Position numbers and translations under genes: made by a program. A stretch of DNA of 64,000 nt, from assembly GCF_001005315.1 (NCBI RefSeq), contig NZ_LBMG01000032.1:1-64000 (forward strand). Direction: 5' to 3'. The notes below the pieces were generated by a model. That model was not told the origin of the DNA. It worked only from the letters and a program-made list of their open reading frames with translations, and made no database searches. Positions 16,176 to 24,596 of this stretch are shown here, piece by piece. The DNA comes from Kordia jejudonensis (GTDB lineage: Bacteria; Bacteroidota; Bacteroidia; Flavobacteriales; Flavobacteriaceae). Every line of letters begins with the position of its first letter. Within the stretch, counting starts at the first letter, position 1.

Positions 16176-17366
16176 TTAAGCGAGAAACTCAAAAACTCCA
16201 GCAGCGCCTTGTCCAGTTCCTACGCACATGGTAACCATTCCGTATTTCCCTTTCATATCGCGCTTGCGCATTTCGTCAAATAGTTGCACCGATAGTTTTG
16301 CGCCTGTACAACCTAATGGATGTCCTAATGCAATGGCGCCACCATTTACGTTTACGATGTCTTGATTTAAATTTAATTCGCGCATTACAGCTAACGATTG
16401 CGAAGCAAAAGCTTCATTTAATTCGATAAGTTCAATATCGTTTTGTTGCAATCCTGCTTGCTTTAATACTTTTGGAATTGCCGCTACAGGTCCAATTCCC
16501 ATGATACGTGGTTCCACACCTGCCGCAGCATAGTTTACTAAGCGTGCAATTGGTTCAAGATTTAATTCTTTGACCATTTCTTCGCTCATAATTAATACAA
16601 ACGCAGCTCCATCACTCATTTGAGATGAGTTTCCAGCCGTGACACTTCCGCCTTGAGCGAAAACCGCACGCAACTTATTTAATACCGCAGTACTTGTTCC
16701 TTTACGTGGTCCTTCATCTTTGGTAACAGTATAGCTTTTTGTCGCTTTTTTACCATTTTCATCAATGTAGGTTTGATCTACCGTAATTGGCACAATTTGA
16801 TCTTGAAAACGATCTTCTGCTTGTGCTTTCAACGCTTTCATATGTGAATTGTATGCAAATTCATCTTGATCTTCACGAGATACGTTGAATTGGTTGGCAA
16901 CAGCTTCTGCCGTATTTCCCATTCCCCAATAGTAATCTTCGTGACCTGCATTTACGATATCGTAGTTTAATTCCGTTTTGAATCCTGTCATTGGAACAGA
17001 ACTCATGCTTTCGGCACCACCAGCAATGATACAATCTGCCATTCCTGCTTGAATTTTTGCGGCCGCCATTCCAATCGTTTCTAATCCTGATGAACAGAAA
17101 CGGTTTACGGTAACTCCTGGAACATCAACAATATCTAATCCCATTAAAGAGATGAGACGTGCCATATTTAATCCTTGCGAACCTTCTGGCATTGCGTTTC
17201 CAACAATAACGTCATCAATACGTTTTTTGTCAAAATCTGGCAGTTCATTCATCATGTATTGAATCGTTTCGGCTGCCAATTCATCCGTTCTTTTAAATCT
17301 GAACACACCTTTTGGAGCTTTTCCAACGGCAGTTCTGTATGCTTTTACTATATATGCTGTTTTCAT
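16176..17366 (-). CDS. fadA: Acetyl-CoA C-acyltransferase (3-ketoacyl-CoA thiolase)
   Basis: Thiolase of 396 residues that cleaves 3-ketoacyl-CoA in the last step of beta-oxidation. The nucleophilic cysteine is in VNRFCSSGLET (about residue 90); NEAFA, GGAIALGHPLGCTGA and the C-terminal MCVGTGQGAAGVFE carry the catalytic histidines and second cysteine. Homologues in this position work with the FadB-like protein encoded 78 nt upstream. A biosynthetic acetoacetyl-CoA thiolase is less likely because of the operon. The gap to the upstream gene consists of AT-rich repeat words seen elsewhere in the window. Confidence 0.95.
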   Translation of the reverse strand: MKTAYIVKAYRTAVGKAPKGVFRFKRTDELAAETIQYMMNELPDFDKKRIDDVIVGNAMPEGSQGLNMARLISLMGLDIVDVPGVTVNRFCSSGLETIGMAAAKIQAGMADCIIAGGAESMSSVPMTGFKTELNYDIVNAGHEDYYWGMGNTAEAVANQFNVSREDQDEFAYNSHMKALKAQAEDRFQDQIVPITVDQTYIDENGKKATKSYTVTKDEGPRKGTSTAVLNKLRAVFAQGGSVTAGNSSQMSDGAAFVLIMSEEMVKELNLEPIARLVNYAAAGVEPRIMGIGPVAAIPKVLKQAGLQQNDIELIELNEAFASQSLAVMRELNLNQDIVNVNGGAIALGHPLGCTGAKLSVQLFDEMRKRDMKGKYGMVTMCVGTGQGAAGVFEFLA

Positions 17367-17444
17367 TTTCTTTTGAATTTTGAATTTTGAATGCTAAATT
17401 TTAAATCAACTAATTTATAATTCAACATTTAAAATTTAACATTA

Positions 17445-19850
17445 TTAATTACGCAACGGTTTCCCAGTTTTCAACATATGCTGAATACGCTCCAACGTTT
17501 TACGTTCTGTACATAAACTTAAGAACGCTTCACGCTCTAGGTCTAATAAGTAATCTTCACTTACCAATGTTGGTTCTGATAAATCGCCACCAGCCATTAC
17601 ATAGGCAAGTTTGTTGGCAATTTTATGATCGTGTTCGCTAATGTAGTTACTTGCTTCCATAGCGTCCGTTCCTACTAAGAACATTCCTAAGGCTTGTTTT
17701 CCAAGTACTTTTACATCATTTCTTCGAATAGGTTGTGTATATCCAGATTCAGCCATGAGTTTCGCATGTGCTTTTGCTGTTGCGATTTGACGATCTTTGT
17801 TGACAACTACGATGTCTTTTCCTTTTTGTAAGATTCCCATATCAAAAGCTTCATACGCTGACGTAGCTACTTTTGCCATTCCGATTGTAAGGAAGTGTTC
17901 TTGTAATACGTTTAATTCGATATCTCCTTTTTTGAAGGTGTCCGCAGCACGTAATGCCATTTCTTTAGATCCTCCACCGCCAGGAATAACGCCGACGCCA
18001 AATTCAACTAAACCAATGTACGTTTCTGCAGCAGCGACAACTTTATCCGCATGCATAGAAAGCTCGCATCCACCACCAAGTGTCATTCCGTGAGGAGCCA
18101 CTACAACAGGAATAGAAGAGTAACGCGCACGCATCATGGTGTTTTGGAACATTTTGATCGCCATGTTCAATTCGTCATATTCTTGCTCAACAGCCATCAT
18201 GAAAATCATTCCGATATTTGCTCCAACAGAGAAGTTTGCTGCTTGATTTCCAATAACTAAACCTTGGAAGTCTTTTTCTGCTAAGTCAATTGCTTTATTG
18301 ATACCTGCTAAAACGCCACCACCAATCGTGTTCATTTTTGATTGGAATTCTAAGTTGATGATTCCGTCTCCTAAATCTTCAATAACCGCTTCACTGTTTT
18401 TCCAAACTTCATTCGATTTACGGATATTGTCTAAAATGATAAACGCATCTTGACCTGGTTTTTTCGTTTGTGCTTTCGCTGGAATGTCGTAATAATACGT
18501 CGCTCCATCTTTTACGGTGTAGAAACTTTTTTCGCCAGCAGCAATCATTTCCGTTACCCAAGTCGCAGGTGCTAAACCTTCCGCCTTCATGAGTTCAACT
18601 CCTTTTTCAATACCGACAGCATCCCAAATTTCGAAAGGACCATTTTCCCATCCGAAACCAGCTTTCATTGCGTCATCAATTCGGTACAATTCGTCAGAGA
18701 TTTCAGGAATTCTATTTTGAACGTATGCAAACATTGCTGCAAAGTTTTTACGGTAGAATTCGCCCGCTTTATCTTTTCCACCAACTAATACTTTGAAACG
18801 ATCAATTGGCTTGTCAATAGTTTTTGTTAATTCAAGTGTCGCAAACTTGGCTCTTTTCTTTTCACGATATTCTAACGTGTCTAAGTCTAACGAAAGAATT
18901 TCTTTTTTTCCTTCAGCAGTTACTGTTTTCTTGTAGAAACCTTGCCCAGTCTTACTTCCTAACCATTTGTTTTCCATCATTTTTTCGATGAAATCTGGCA
19001 GTTTGAAAAGATCGTGTGCTTCGTCATCTGGACAATTCTTGTAGATTCCGTTTGCAACATGCACTAAGGTGTCTAATCCAACAACATCAACTGTACGAAA
19101 CGTAGCTGATTTTGGACGACCAATTACTGGACCAGTTAATTTATCAACTTCTTCAATAGTTAATCCAAGTTCTTTTACTTGGTGGAATAGACTTTGAATT
19201 CCGAAGATTCCAATTCTGTTTCCAATAAAAGCTGGAGTATCTTTTGCTAAAACTGAAGTTTTTCCTAAGAATTTTTCTCCGTACATCATTAAGAAATCCG
19301 TAACTTCTTGTTTACAATCAGGTCCTGGAACAACTTCAAATAGTCGTAAATATCGTGGAGGATTGAAGAAGTGTGTTACAGCGAAATGTTTTTGGAAATC
19401 TTCGCTACGACCTTCATTCATAAATTGAATAGGAATACCAGAAGTGTTTGATGTGATTAACGTTCCTGGTTTTCTGTGTTTTTCAATTTGTTCAAATACT
19501 TTTTGTTTGATGTCTAATCGCTCTACAACAACCTCAATAATCCAATCGACATCTTTTATTTTATGAATATCATCCGTTAAATTCCCCGTAGAAATTCGAT
19601 TTGCAAATTTTTGAGAATAGATAGGAGATGGTTTCGATTTTAGTGACGCTTTCAGATTGTCGTTTACCAATCGGTTGCGTACTATTTTATCTTCAAGCGT
19701 TAAACCTTTCGCTTGTTCTTTTTCGTTAAGTTCAAAAGGCACTATATCTAATAGTAACACTTCGACTCCGATATTTGCAAAATGACAGGCAATTCCAGAA
19801 CCCATAATTCCAGAACCGATGACTGCTATTTTGTTAATTGGTCGTTTCAT
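17445..19850 (-). CDS. 3-hydroxyacyl-CoA dehydrogenase/enoyl-CoA hydratase, FadB-like
   Basis: Bifunctional beta-oxidation enzyme of 801 residues. The dehydrogenase comes first: the Rossmann motif VIGSGIMGSGIACHFAN is at residues 9-25, followed by HFFNPPRYLRLFEVVP and its C-terminal helical repeats (to about 430). The enoyl-CoA hydratase/isomerase domain is C-terminal, with the oxyanion-hole segment GGGCELSMHADK and GLVEFGVGVIPGGGGSKEM. E. coli FadB has these domains in the reverse order. I start at the ATG at 19850 (MKRPINKIAV), since the frame to 19880 adds a lysine-rich leader not expected in the family. It follows marR by 80 nt in the same direction. Confidence 0.93.
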   Translation of the reverse strand: MKRPINKIAVIGSGIMGSGIACHFANIGVEVLLLDIVPFELNEKEQAKGLTLEDKIVRNRLVNDNLKASLKSKPSPIYSQKFANRISTGNLTDDIHKIKDVDWIIEVVVERLDIKQKVFEQIEKHRKPGTLITSNTSGIPIQFMNEGRSEDFQKHFAVTHFFNPPRYLRLFEVVPGPDCKQEVTDFLMMYGEKFLGKTSVLAKDTPAFIGNRIGIFGIQSLFHQVKELGLTIEEVDKLTGPVIGRPKSATFRTVDVVGLDTLVHVANGIYKNCPDDEAHDLFKLPDFIEKMMENKWLGSKTGQGFYKKTVTAEGKKEILSLDLDTLEYREKKRAKFATLELTKTIDKPIDRFKVLVGGKDKAGEFYRKNFAAMFAYVQNRIPEISDELYRIDDAMKAGFGWENGPFEIWDAVGIEKGVELMKAEGLAPATWVTEMIAAGEKSFYTVKDGATYYYDIPAKAQTKKPGQDAFIILDNIRKSNEVWKNSEAVIEDLGDGIINLEFQSKMNTIGGGVLAGINKAIDLAEKDFQGLVIGNQAANFSVGANIGMIFMMAVEQEYDELNMAIKMFQNTMMRARYSSIPVVVAPHGMTLGGGCELSMHADKVVAAAETYIGLVEFGVGVIPGGGGSKEMALRAADTFKKGDIELNVLQEHFLTIGMAKVATSAYEAFDMGILQKGKDIVVVNKDRQIATAKAHAKLMAESGYTQPIRRNDVKVLGKQALGMFLVGTDAMEASNYISEHDHKIANKLAYVMAGGDLSEPTLVSEDYLLDLEREAFLSLCTERKTLERIQHMLKTGKPLRN

Positions 19851-19930
19851 CTTTTTTTCAATTTTTAATGTGTTAATCAAAATTTACTTTGTAATGAGTT
19901 AAGTAGATTTTAAATATTTTTTGGTTATTA

Positions 19931-20392
19931 TTATTTCTCAGCACTAACTTCCATTTCGGAGTTATATATTTTCTTATTACTTATGAGTTCTAGAATGACT
20001 TCCGAAACTTCATGAAAATTTCTCAATTTTTCTTCGTCAATATTCGCACGAATGGCGTCGTTGAAGCGTAAAACAGTCGTTTTTGAAACGTCGCGCATTT
20101 CTTTTCCGAATTCTGTTAAACAAATTAAGACACTTCGTCCGTCTTTGGGATTTTTTTTTCTGTAGATAAGTCCTTTTTCTTCCATACCTTTTAAGGTACG
20201 TGAGAGACTTGTAGCTTCCATGCCCATTTTGGGGCCGAGTGTAGTGGAAGGTGTTCCGTCTTCTTGATCAATACTAAGTAATGTAAACCCAGTAGCCATT
20301 GTGCTACCATACTTTCCAGCCTCTTCATTGTACATTTTGGAGATGGCTTGCCAAGTGGCTCTCATTACATGATCTATCGTTTTTTCTTTCAT
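19931..20392 (-). CDS. MarR-family transcriptional regulator
   Basis: A 153-residue winged-helix regulator of the MarR family. The recognition-helix region (LGPKMGMEATSLSRTLKGMEEKGLI) and the wing KNPKDGRSVLICLTEFG are at about 52-100. It is the first gene of the beta-oxidation operon, so it most likely represses that operon and itself, with an acyl-CoA or fatty acid as inducer (inference from context). A perfect 18-bp palindrome at 20425-20442, overlapping the promoter, is the obvious operator. Confidence 0.93.
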   Translation of the reverse strand: MKEKTIDHVMRATWQAISKMYNEEAGKYGSTMATGFTLLSIDQEDGTPSTTLGPKMGMEATSLSRTLKGMEEKGLIYRKKNPKDGRSVLICLTEFGKEMRDVSKTTVLRFNDAIRANIDEEKLRNFHEVSEVILELISNKKIYNSEMEVSAEK

Positions 20393-20408
20393 ATAGTTGT
20401 TTGTGCTT

Positions 20409-20416
20409 CAAATATA
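20409..20416 (-). promoter_or_regulatory. -7 box (TATATTTG) of the marR/beta-oxidation operon
   Basis: Read on the minus strand, TATATTTG matches the Bacteroidota TAnnTTTG element exactly and lies 16 nt upstream of the marR ATG. No good TTTG -33 box is present; the 18-bp palindrome occupies that spacer. Confidence 0.65.
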
Positions 20417-20424
20417 TGAAAAAA

Positions 20425-20442
20425 TACTATGCATGCATAGTA
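20425..20442. promoter_or_regulatory. 18-bp perfect palindrome, probable MarR operator
   Basis: TACTATGCATGCATAGTA reads identically on both strands. It lies just upstream of the marR -7 box, within the -33 to -7 region, where a bound MarR dimer would block RNA polymerase. The size and symmetry fit known MarR-family operators. Confidence 0.75.
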
Positions 20443-20555
20443 AAATAAAAAATAATTTTATGAATTTGCTAAAATATTAGCAAGATGAATAGGAGTATTG
20501 TAGAAAAATGGCTCTTTATCGAGGATTTTATATTTTTTTGATGTAGAAAGATACA

Positions 20556-20588
20556 AAAAAAACCGTTCAAAAAAATTGAACGGTTTTA
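20556..20588 (-). terminator. Intrinsic terminator after fadD
   Basis: A 12-bp stem (20559-20570 with 20576-20587, AACCGTTCAA core) followed on the minus strand by a T run. It separates fadD from the marR operon. Confidence 0.88.
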
Positions 20589-20592
20589 AGTT

Positions 20593-22368
20593 TTATGCTC
20601 TGTCATATATTTTTTCGCAGTAGTCTTTGTAAATTTCTTTGATGACTTTTCGTTTCATTTTCATGGTAGGAGTTAATTCGCCACCATCAATAGACCAAAC
20701 TTTTGGAATGAGCTCAAAACGTTTGATTTGTTCCCACTTACCAAAATTGCTATTGGCTTCATCAACTTCTTTTTGAATACGTTTGATGATTTCTTCAGAA
20801 GCACAAATTTCAGCTTCGGAAGCTCCAATGTTTTTACCTTTCTTTTCAATCCAATCTTTTATGAATTCAAAATTTGGTTGAATTAAAGCAGCAGGCATTT
20901 TTTCGCCTTCTCCAATCACCATAATTTGTTCTATGAATCGTGATTGCTTGAATCGATTTTCTATCAATGCAGGAATTACATATTTTCCACCAGAGGTTTT
21001 AAACATGTCTTTTTTACGGTCTGTGATTTTTAAGAAACCTTCTTCACAAACTTCTCCGATGTCTCCTGTGTGGAAATATCCATCAGACATTACACTTGCT
21101 GTTTTTTCAGCATCTTTGTAATAACCTTGCATTACGTTTGGTCCTTTTACAAGAATTTCTCCATCGCTAGCAATTTTAACTTCTACATTATCAATGACGC
21201 GTCCTACAGTTCCAACTCGGAATCCGCCACCACGTTGATCGTTTACAGACACTACAGGTGAAGTTTCCGTTAAACCATAACCTTCCATGATCGGAATTCC
21301 TGCCGCAGCAAATACACGCGTTAAACGTGCTTGTAATGGCGCACTTCCAGAAACCATCAATTCCAGATTTCCACCAAGTCCTTCTTGCCATTTGCTGAAG
21401 ATAAGTTTGCGTGCAATTTTAAGTTGGAATTCATACCACCAACCGTTTTGTCCGTAAGGCTCATATTTTAATCCAAGCTCAATTGCCCAGAAGAATAGTT
21501 TCTTTTTTATTCCTGTAAGATCAGCACCTTTTGCATAAATTTTATCATATACTTTTTCGTATAAACGTGGAACTGCCGTCATTACGTTTGGTTTCACTTC
21601 TTTTAGGTTGTCGCTAATTTTTTCAATCGATTCAGCAAAAACAATTTCAATTCCACAGTATTGGTATAGATATAATATCATACGTTCAAATACGTGACAA
21701 ACAGGTAAGAAACTCAATGCTTTTGCTTGTCCGTTGTGAAGTGGAACTCGTTTTTGACTATCCAACACATTGGAAACCAAATTATTGTGCGATAACATAA
21801 CACCTTTTGGTTTTCCTGTAGTTCCAGACGTATATATTAAGGTCGCTAAATCTGATGGTGTTACCGCATCTTTACGTGCTTGTAATTCATCATCATTGCT
21901 CGCGTCTTCTCCTAATTTTAGTACTTCAGACCAATTTGTTTCGCCTGTTACTTGATCAAAAGTATATACACCTTTCAGCTTCGTATTTCCTTTGATCGCA
22001 TTTAGCTTTTCCACAATTTCAACATCTGAAACAAAACAATATACCGATTCTGAATGATTTAAAATATATTCATAATCTTCTTTGGCAATTGTTGGATAAA
22101 TAGGAACATTTTGCGCACCAGTTTGTAAAATACCGATGTCCATAATATTCCATTCTGTTCTGTTTGTAGTAGATATTACTGCAATTTTGTCATTCGGCTG
22201 TACGCCTAAACGTAGTAAACCTCTACTGATGGCATTTGCTTGATCTATATATTCTTGTGTACTTGTAGAAATCCATTGTCCGTTTTTGTTGGACGTTAAA
22301 GATTTTGCTAAGGGATAGTTTGCTAACTGATAGTAAGGAAAATCAAATAGTCGCGTTACATTAGTCAT
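20593..22368 (-). CDS. fadD: Long-chain acyl-CoA synthetase (AMP-forming)
   Basis: ANL-superfamily ligase of 591 residues that activates fatty acids to acyl-CoA by way of acyl-AMP. The P-loop LIYTSGTTGKPKGVMLSH (about 187-204), GYGLTETSPV, the YFHTGDIG hinge-side motif and the C-terminal lysine region (GGELTPTMKMKRK) are all present. The domain layout is that of the eukaryote-like long-chain synthetases common in Bacteroidota. It feeds the beta-oxidation operon that follows on the same strand, but a terminator at 20556-20588 makes it a separate transcript. Symbol given by function; its exact chain-length range is unknown. Confidence 0.93.
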   Translation of the reverse strand: MTNVTRLFDFPYYQLANYPLAKSLTSNKNGQWISTSTQEYIDQANAISRGLLRLGVQPNDKIAVISTTNRTEWNIMDIGILQTGAQNVPIYPTIAKEDYEYILNHSESVYCFVSDVEIVEKLNAIKGNTKLKGVYTFDQVTGETNWSEVLKLGEDASNDDELQARKDAVTPSDLATLIYTSGTTGKPKGVMLSHNNLVSNVLDSQKRVPLHNGQAKALSFLPVCHVFERMILYLYQYCGIEIVFAESIEKISDNLKEVKPNVMTAVPRLYEKVYDKIYAKGADLTGIKKKLFFWAIELGLKYEPYGQNGWWYEFQLKIARKLIFSKWQEGLGGNLELMVSGSAPLQARLTRVFAAAGIPIMEGYGLTETSPVVSVNDQRGGGFRVGTVGRVIDNVEVKIASDGEILVKGPNVMQGYYKDAEKTASVMSDGYFHTGDIGEVCEEGFLKITDRKKDMFKTSGGKYVIPALIENRFKQSRFIEQIMVIGEGEKMPAALIQPNFEFIKDWIEKKGKNIGASEAEICASEEIIKRIQKEVDEANSNFGKWEQIKRFELIPKVWSIDGGELTPTMKMKRKVIKEIYKDYCEKIYDRA

Positions 22369-22680
22369 TCTCTGATTTGGTTTTTATGAAATTGCAAATT
22401 ATGAAATTTGTCAATCATTTTCAAAAGTAATGTTAAAAAAGCATACGATTTTATGACAATTTTATAATTGCAATAAAAATATACTTGCGAATTTGTTAAA
22501 TTTTAGTATAGTATCATTTTTCAGCTAATGTATTCAAGTACAAACACTTGTTTTTAAAAACAGCGTTTTTCACGTAAAAAAAATCGATTTCTTTTTGTGT
22601 TATTTGGTTATAGGTGTGTATGGATATTTTATCTATATATCATCTGAAAAGTAATATTAACCTTTTTAAACTTTTACATT
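22369..22680. other. Intergenic gap upstream of the RiPP-like peptide gene
   Basis: This 312-bp divergent gap holds the fadD promoter on the left (a TTTG and an ATAATTTG, 19 nt apart, on the minus strand near 22400-22430) and that of the peptide gene on the right, for which no clean consensus is seen. A small hairpin (CAAGT/ACTTG, 22535-22550) followed by five T is visible. No ORF. Confidence 0.5.
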
Positions 22681-22854
22681 ATGGGAATACAAATGCTTTA
22701 CGGAGTAGGTATTAGAGAAGCCATTGCTTCTAACGATTTAGAGAAAATGAAAGCTGTTGCTGCACAAGCAGAAGTAACATTGAAAGCTCAAGGAGATATA
22801 GGCGCTGCTTATGTAGAATTGAGAGATGCTATTCAAGCACTAGAAAGCAAATAG
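22681..22854 (+). CDS. DUF1843-like peptide, putative RiPP precursor
   Basis: A 57-residue peptide with no signal sequence. The opening LYGVGIREAIASNDLEKMKAV, the later AQGDIGAAYVELRDAI and the ending LESK match the DUF1843 pattern (YGVAI..AIASGDL..MK...GD...A...L). Peptides of this kind, with one or two GD(L/I) motifs, are encoded beside radical SAM/SPASM maturases, as here: the maturase starts 70 nt downstream. It would be the substrate, modified after translation. A hairpin terminator between the two genes would make the peptide mRNA more abundant than the maturase mRNA. Which residues are modified is unknown. The gene is missed by ORF callers with a 60-residue cutoff. Confidence 0.82.
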   Translation: MGIQMLYGVGIREAIASNDLEKMKAVAAQAEVTLKAQGDIGAAYVELRDAIQALESK

Positions 22855-22870
22855 TAAAACAAGTTTTTAA

Positions 22871-22905
22871 AAGTTTGAGAAGAAACCTCTTCTCAAACTT
22901 TTTTT
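22871..22905 (+). terminator. Hairpin terminator/attenuator between peptide and maturase genes
   Basis: A perfect 13-bp stem (22871-22883 with 22888-22900, AAGTTTGAGAAGA and complement) with an AACC loop, followed by seven T. It sits 16 nt after the peptide stop codon and 20 nt before the maturase start, so most transcripts should end here and a minority read into the maturase. Confidence 0.88.
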
Positions 22906-22924
22906 AATCTCTAAAAAGAAAATT

Positions 22925-24367
22925 ATGGAAGCATTGAGTTCAAAAAGATATCGTGTACGTGATGATTTTAAAACGGCACGTCCTGTATATGTAGTTTGGG
23001 AAATTACCCTAGCCTGTAATTTAAAATGTACACATTGCGGATCGAGAGCAGGAAAAGTGCGTCCTGGCGAATTGACAACGGAGCAATGTTTTGAAGTGGT
23101 TGATAGTTTGAAGAAACTCGGAACTCGGGAAATTTCCATTATTGGTGGTGAAGCATTTTTACGAAAAGATTGGTTAGATATTATTAGAAGAATTGACGGT
23201 CATGGTATGGAATGTTCCATGCAAACTGGCGCGTACAACCTTACCGAAAAGCGAATTACAGATGCAAAAGAAGCAGGCATTAAAAATATTGGCGTTTCTA
23301 TTGACGGTTTGCCTGATGTTCATAATGAAATTCGCGGACGAAAAGATTCTTTTGAACAAGCAATTACTTGTCTAGGATTGTTAAAAAAGCACAATATTGT
23401 TTCTAGTGTAAATACGACGATTACAAAGAAAAATAAAAATCAACTCAATGAATTGTTAGACATTTTAATTGCGAATGGTGTCAAAAATTGGCAAGTTCAG
23501 TTGGTCGTTGCGATGGGAAATGCGGTTGATCATTCTGATGAATTGATCATTCAACCGTATGAATTGATTGAATTTTATGATAATTTAATTCAAATTTACA
23601 GACGTGCATTGGCTAATAATGTTTTGGTACAAGCTGGAAACAATATAGGGTATTTTGGTCCGTATGAACATATTTGGCGACAAGGATCTGTTGGGTATTA
23701 TTCTGGTTGTGGCGCAGGACATACCGCTTTAGGAATTGAAGCCGACGGCGTAGTAAAAGGTTGTCCTTCCTTGCCAACCACAGATTATACTGGCGGAAAC
23801 ATTAAAAATATGAGTATTGAAGATATTTGGAATTATAGTGAAGAAATGTTCTTTTCTAGGTATCGAAATAAAAACGAAATGTGGGGCGGATGCAAAGGTT
23901 GTTATTATGAAACTTCCTGTTTGGCAGGTTGCAGTTGGACGAGTCATGTACTGTTTGGAAAACGCGGAAACAATCCGTTTTGTCATCATAGAGCATTAGA
24001 ATTGCACAAAAAAGGTCAAAAAGAACGCATTCGGAAAATAAAAGAAGCCGAAGGAACTTCGTTTGATTATGGTTTGTATGAAGTTGTGGTAGAAGATTTT
24101 AATGGAAATATTATTGAAGTACAAACGCCAACTTCTACACCAACAATTGTGAACGAATATACAACTCGAATTCCGAGGGATCCAGAACCGTTGAAATTAT
24201 GTCAATCGTGTAAAAATCATATTTATGAATCTTCTGAAGATTGTGATTTTTGCGGAGAAAATTTTGAAGCATCCACAGCGAAATACGAGAAAAATCTCGC
24301 GCATGCGAAACAAGTTTTAATACGTTTAGAAAATCTAATCAATTTAGACAAAGTGAATGATGAATGA
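22925..24367 (+). CDS. Radical SAM/SPASM peptide maturase
   Basis: Radical SAM enzyme of 480 residues. The [4Fe-4S]-binding CX3CX2C motif is CNLKCTHC at about residues 30-37. The SAM-binding GGEAF is at about 75-79. The SPASM region (about 275-350) has SGCGAGHTALGIEADGVVKGCPSL and then GGCKGCYYETSCLAGCSW, enough cysteines for two auxiliary clusters. A C-terminal extension ends in two CXXC pairs (CQSCKNHIYESSEDCDFC), a zinc-ribbon-like knuckle. Its partner is the DUF1843-like peptide just upstream; it probably matches the 'GDL peptide-associated maturase' group. The reaction (thioether, epimerisation or carbon-carbon link) cannot be deduced. No exporter or protease gene is adjacent. Confidence 0.92.
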   Translation: MEALSSKRYRVRDDFKTARPVYVVWEITLACNLKCTHCGSRAGKVRPGELTTEQCFEVVDSLKKLGTREISIIGGEAFLRKDWLDIIRRIDGHGMECSMQTGAYNLTEKRITDAKEAGIKNIGVSIDGLPDVHNEIRGRKDSFEQAITCLGLLKKHNIVSSVNTTITKKNKNQLNELLDILIANGVKNWQVQLVVAMGNAVDHSDELIIQPYELIEFYDNLIQIYRRALANNVLVQAGNNIGYFGPYEHIWRQGSVGYYSGCGAGHTALGIEADGVVKGCPSLPTTDYTGGNIKNMSIEDIWNYSEEMFFSRYRNKNEMWGGCKGCYYETSCLAGCSWTSHVLFGKRGNNPFCHHRALELHKKGQKERIRKIKEAEGTSFDYGLYEVVVEDFNGNIIEVQTPTSTPTIVNEYTTRIPRDPEPLKLCQSCKNHIYESSEDCDFCGENFEASTAKYEKNLAHAKQVLIRLENLINLDKVNDE

Positions 24368-24420
24368 TAGAAGCGCAACTCGATATAATTTCCCAATGAA
24401 TACTCACGTATTGTTATAAA

Positions 24421-24581
24421 AAAGAGATTGTCTGAAAGGCTAAATTTTCGTCAAGCCGAACTTGATTCGGTTTCTCATCATCATTGAAAATATGTGTAAT
24501 GAGATTTTGAATTCATGCTGAATCAAGTTCAGTGCATGGTTCAGAATGATGCTTTTTTTACACCTTTTAGACAGCCTCTTT
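24421..24581 (-). mobile_element. 161-bp MITE-like repeat, copy 1
   Basis: Bounded by 19-bp terminal inverted repeats with three mismatches (AAAGAGATTGTCTGAAAGG at the left; the right end at 24563-24581 reads AAAGAGGCTGTCTAAAAGG on the other strand). It holds a perfect 11-bp inner inverted repeat (GAACTTGATTC 24458-24468 and GAATCAAGTTC 24520-24530). It has no ORF. A closely related copy in the opposite orientation is at 42779-42916. The ends resemble those of some IS families, so an IS transposase elsewhere could move it. Confidence 0.8.
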
Positions 24582-24596
24582 TAACTATACATTAAA

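Noticed and set aside
17797-18260. Plus-strand ORFs inside fadB, purL and other long minus-strand genes
   Set aside because: They lack codon character and conserved motifs and mirror the long minus-strand genes; they are antisense shadows.
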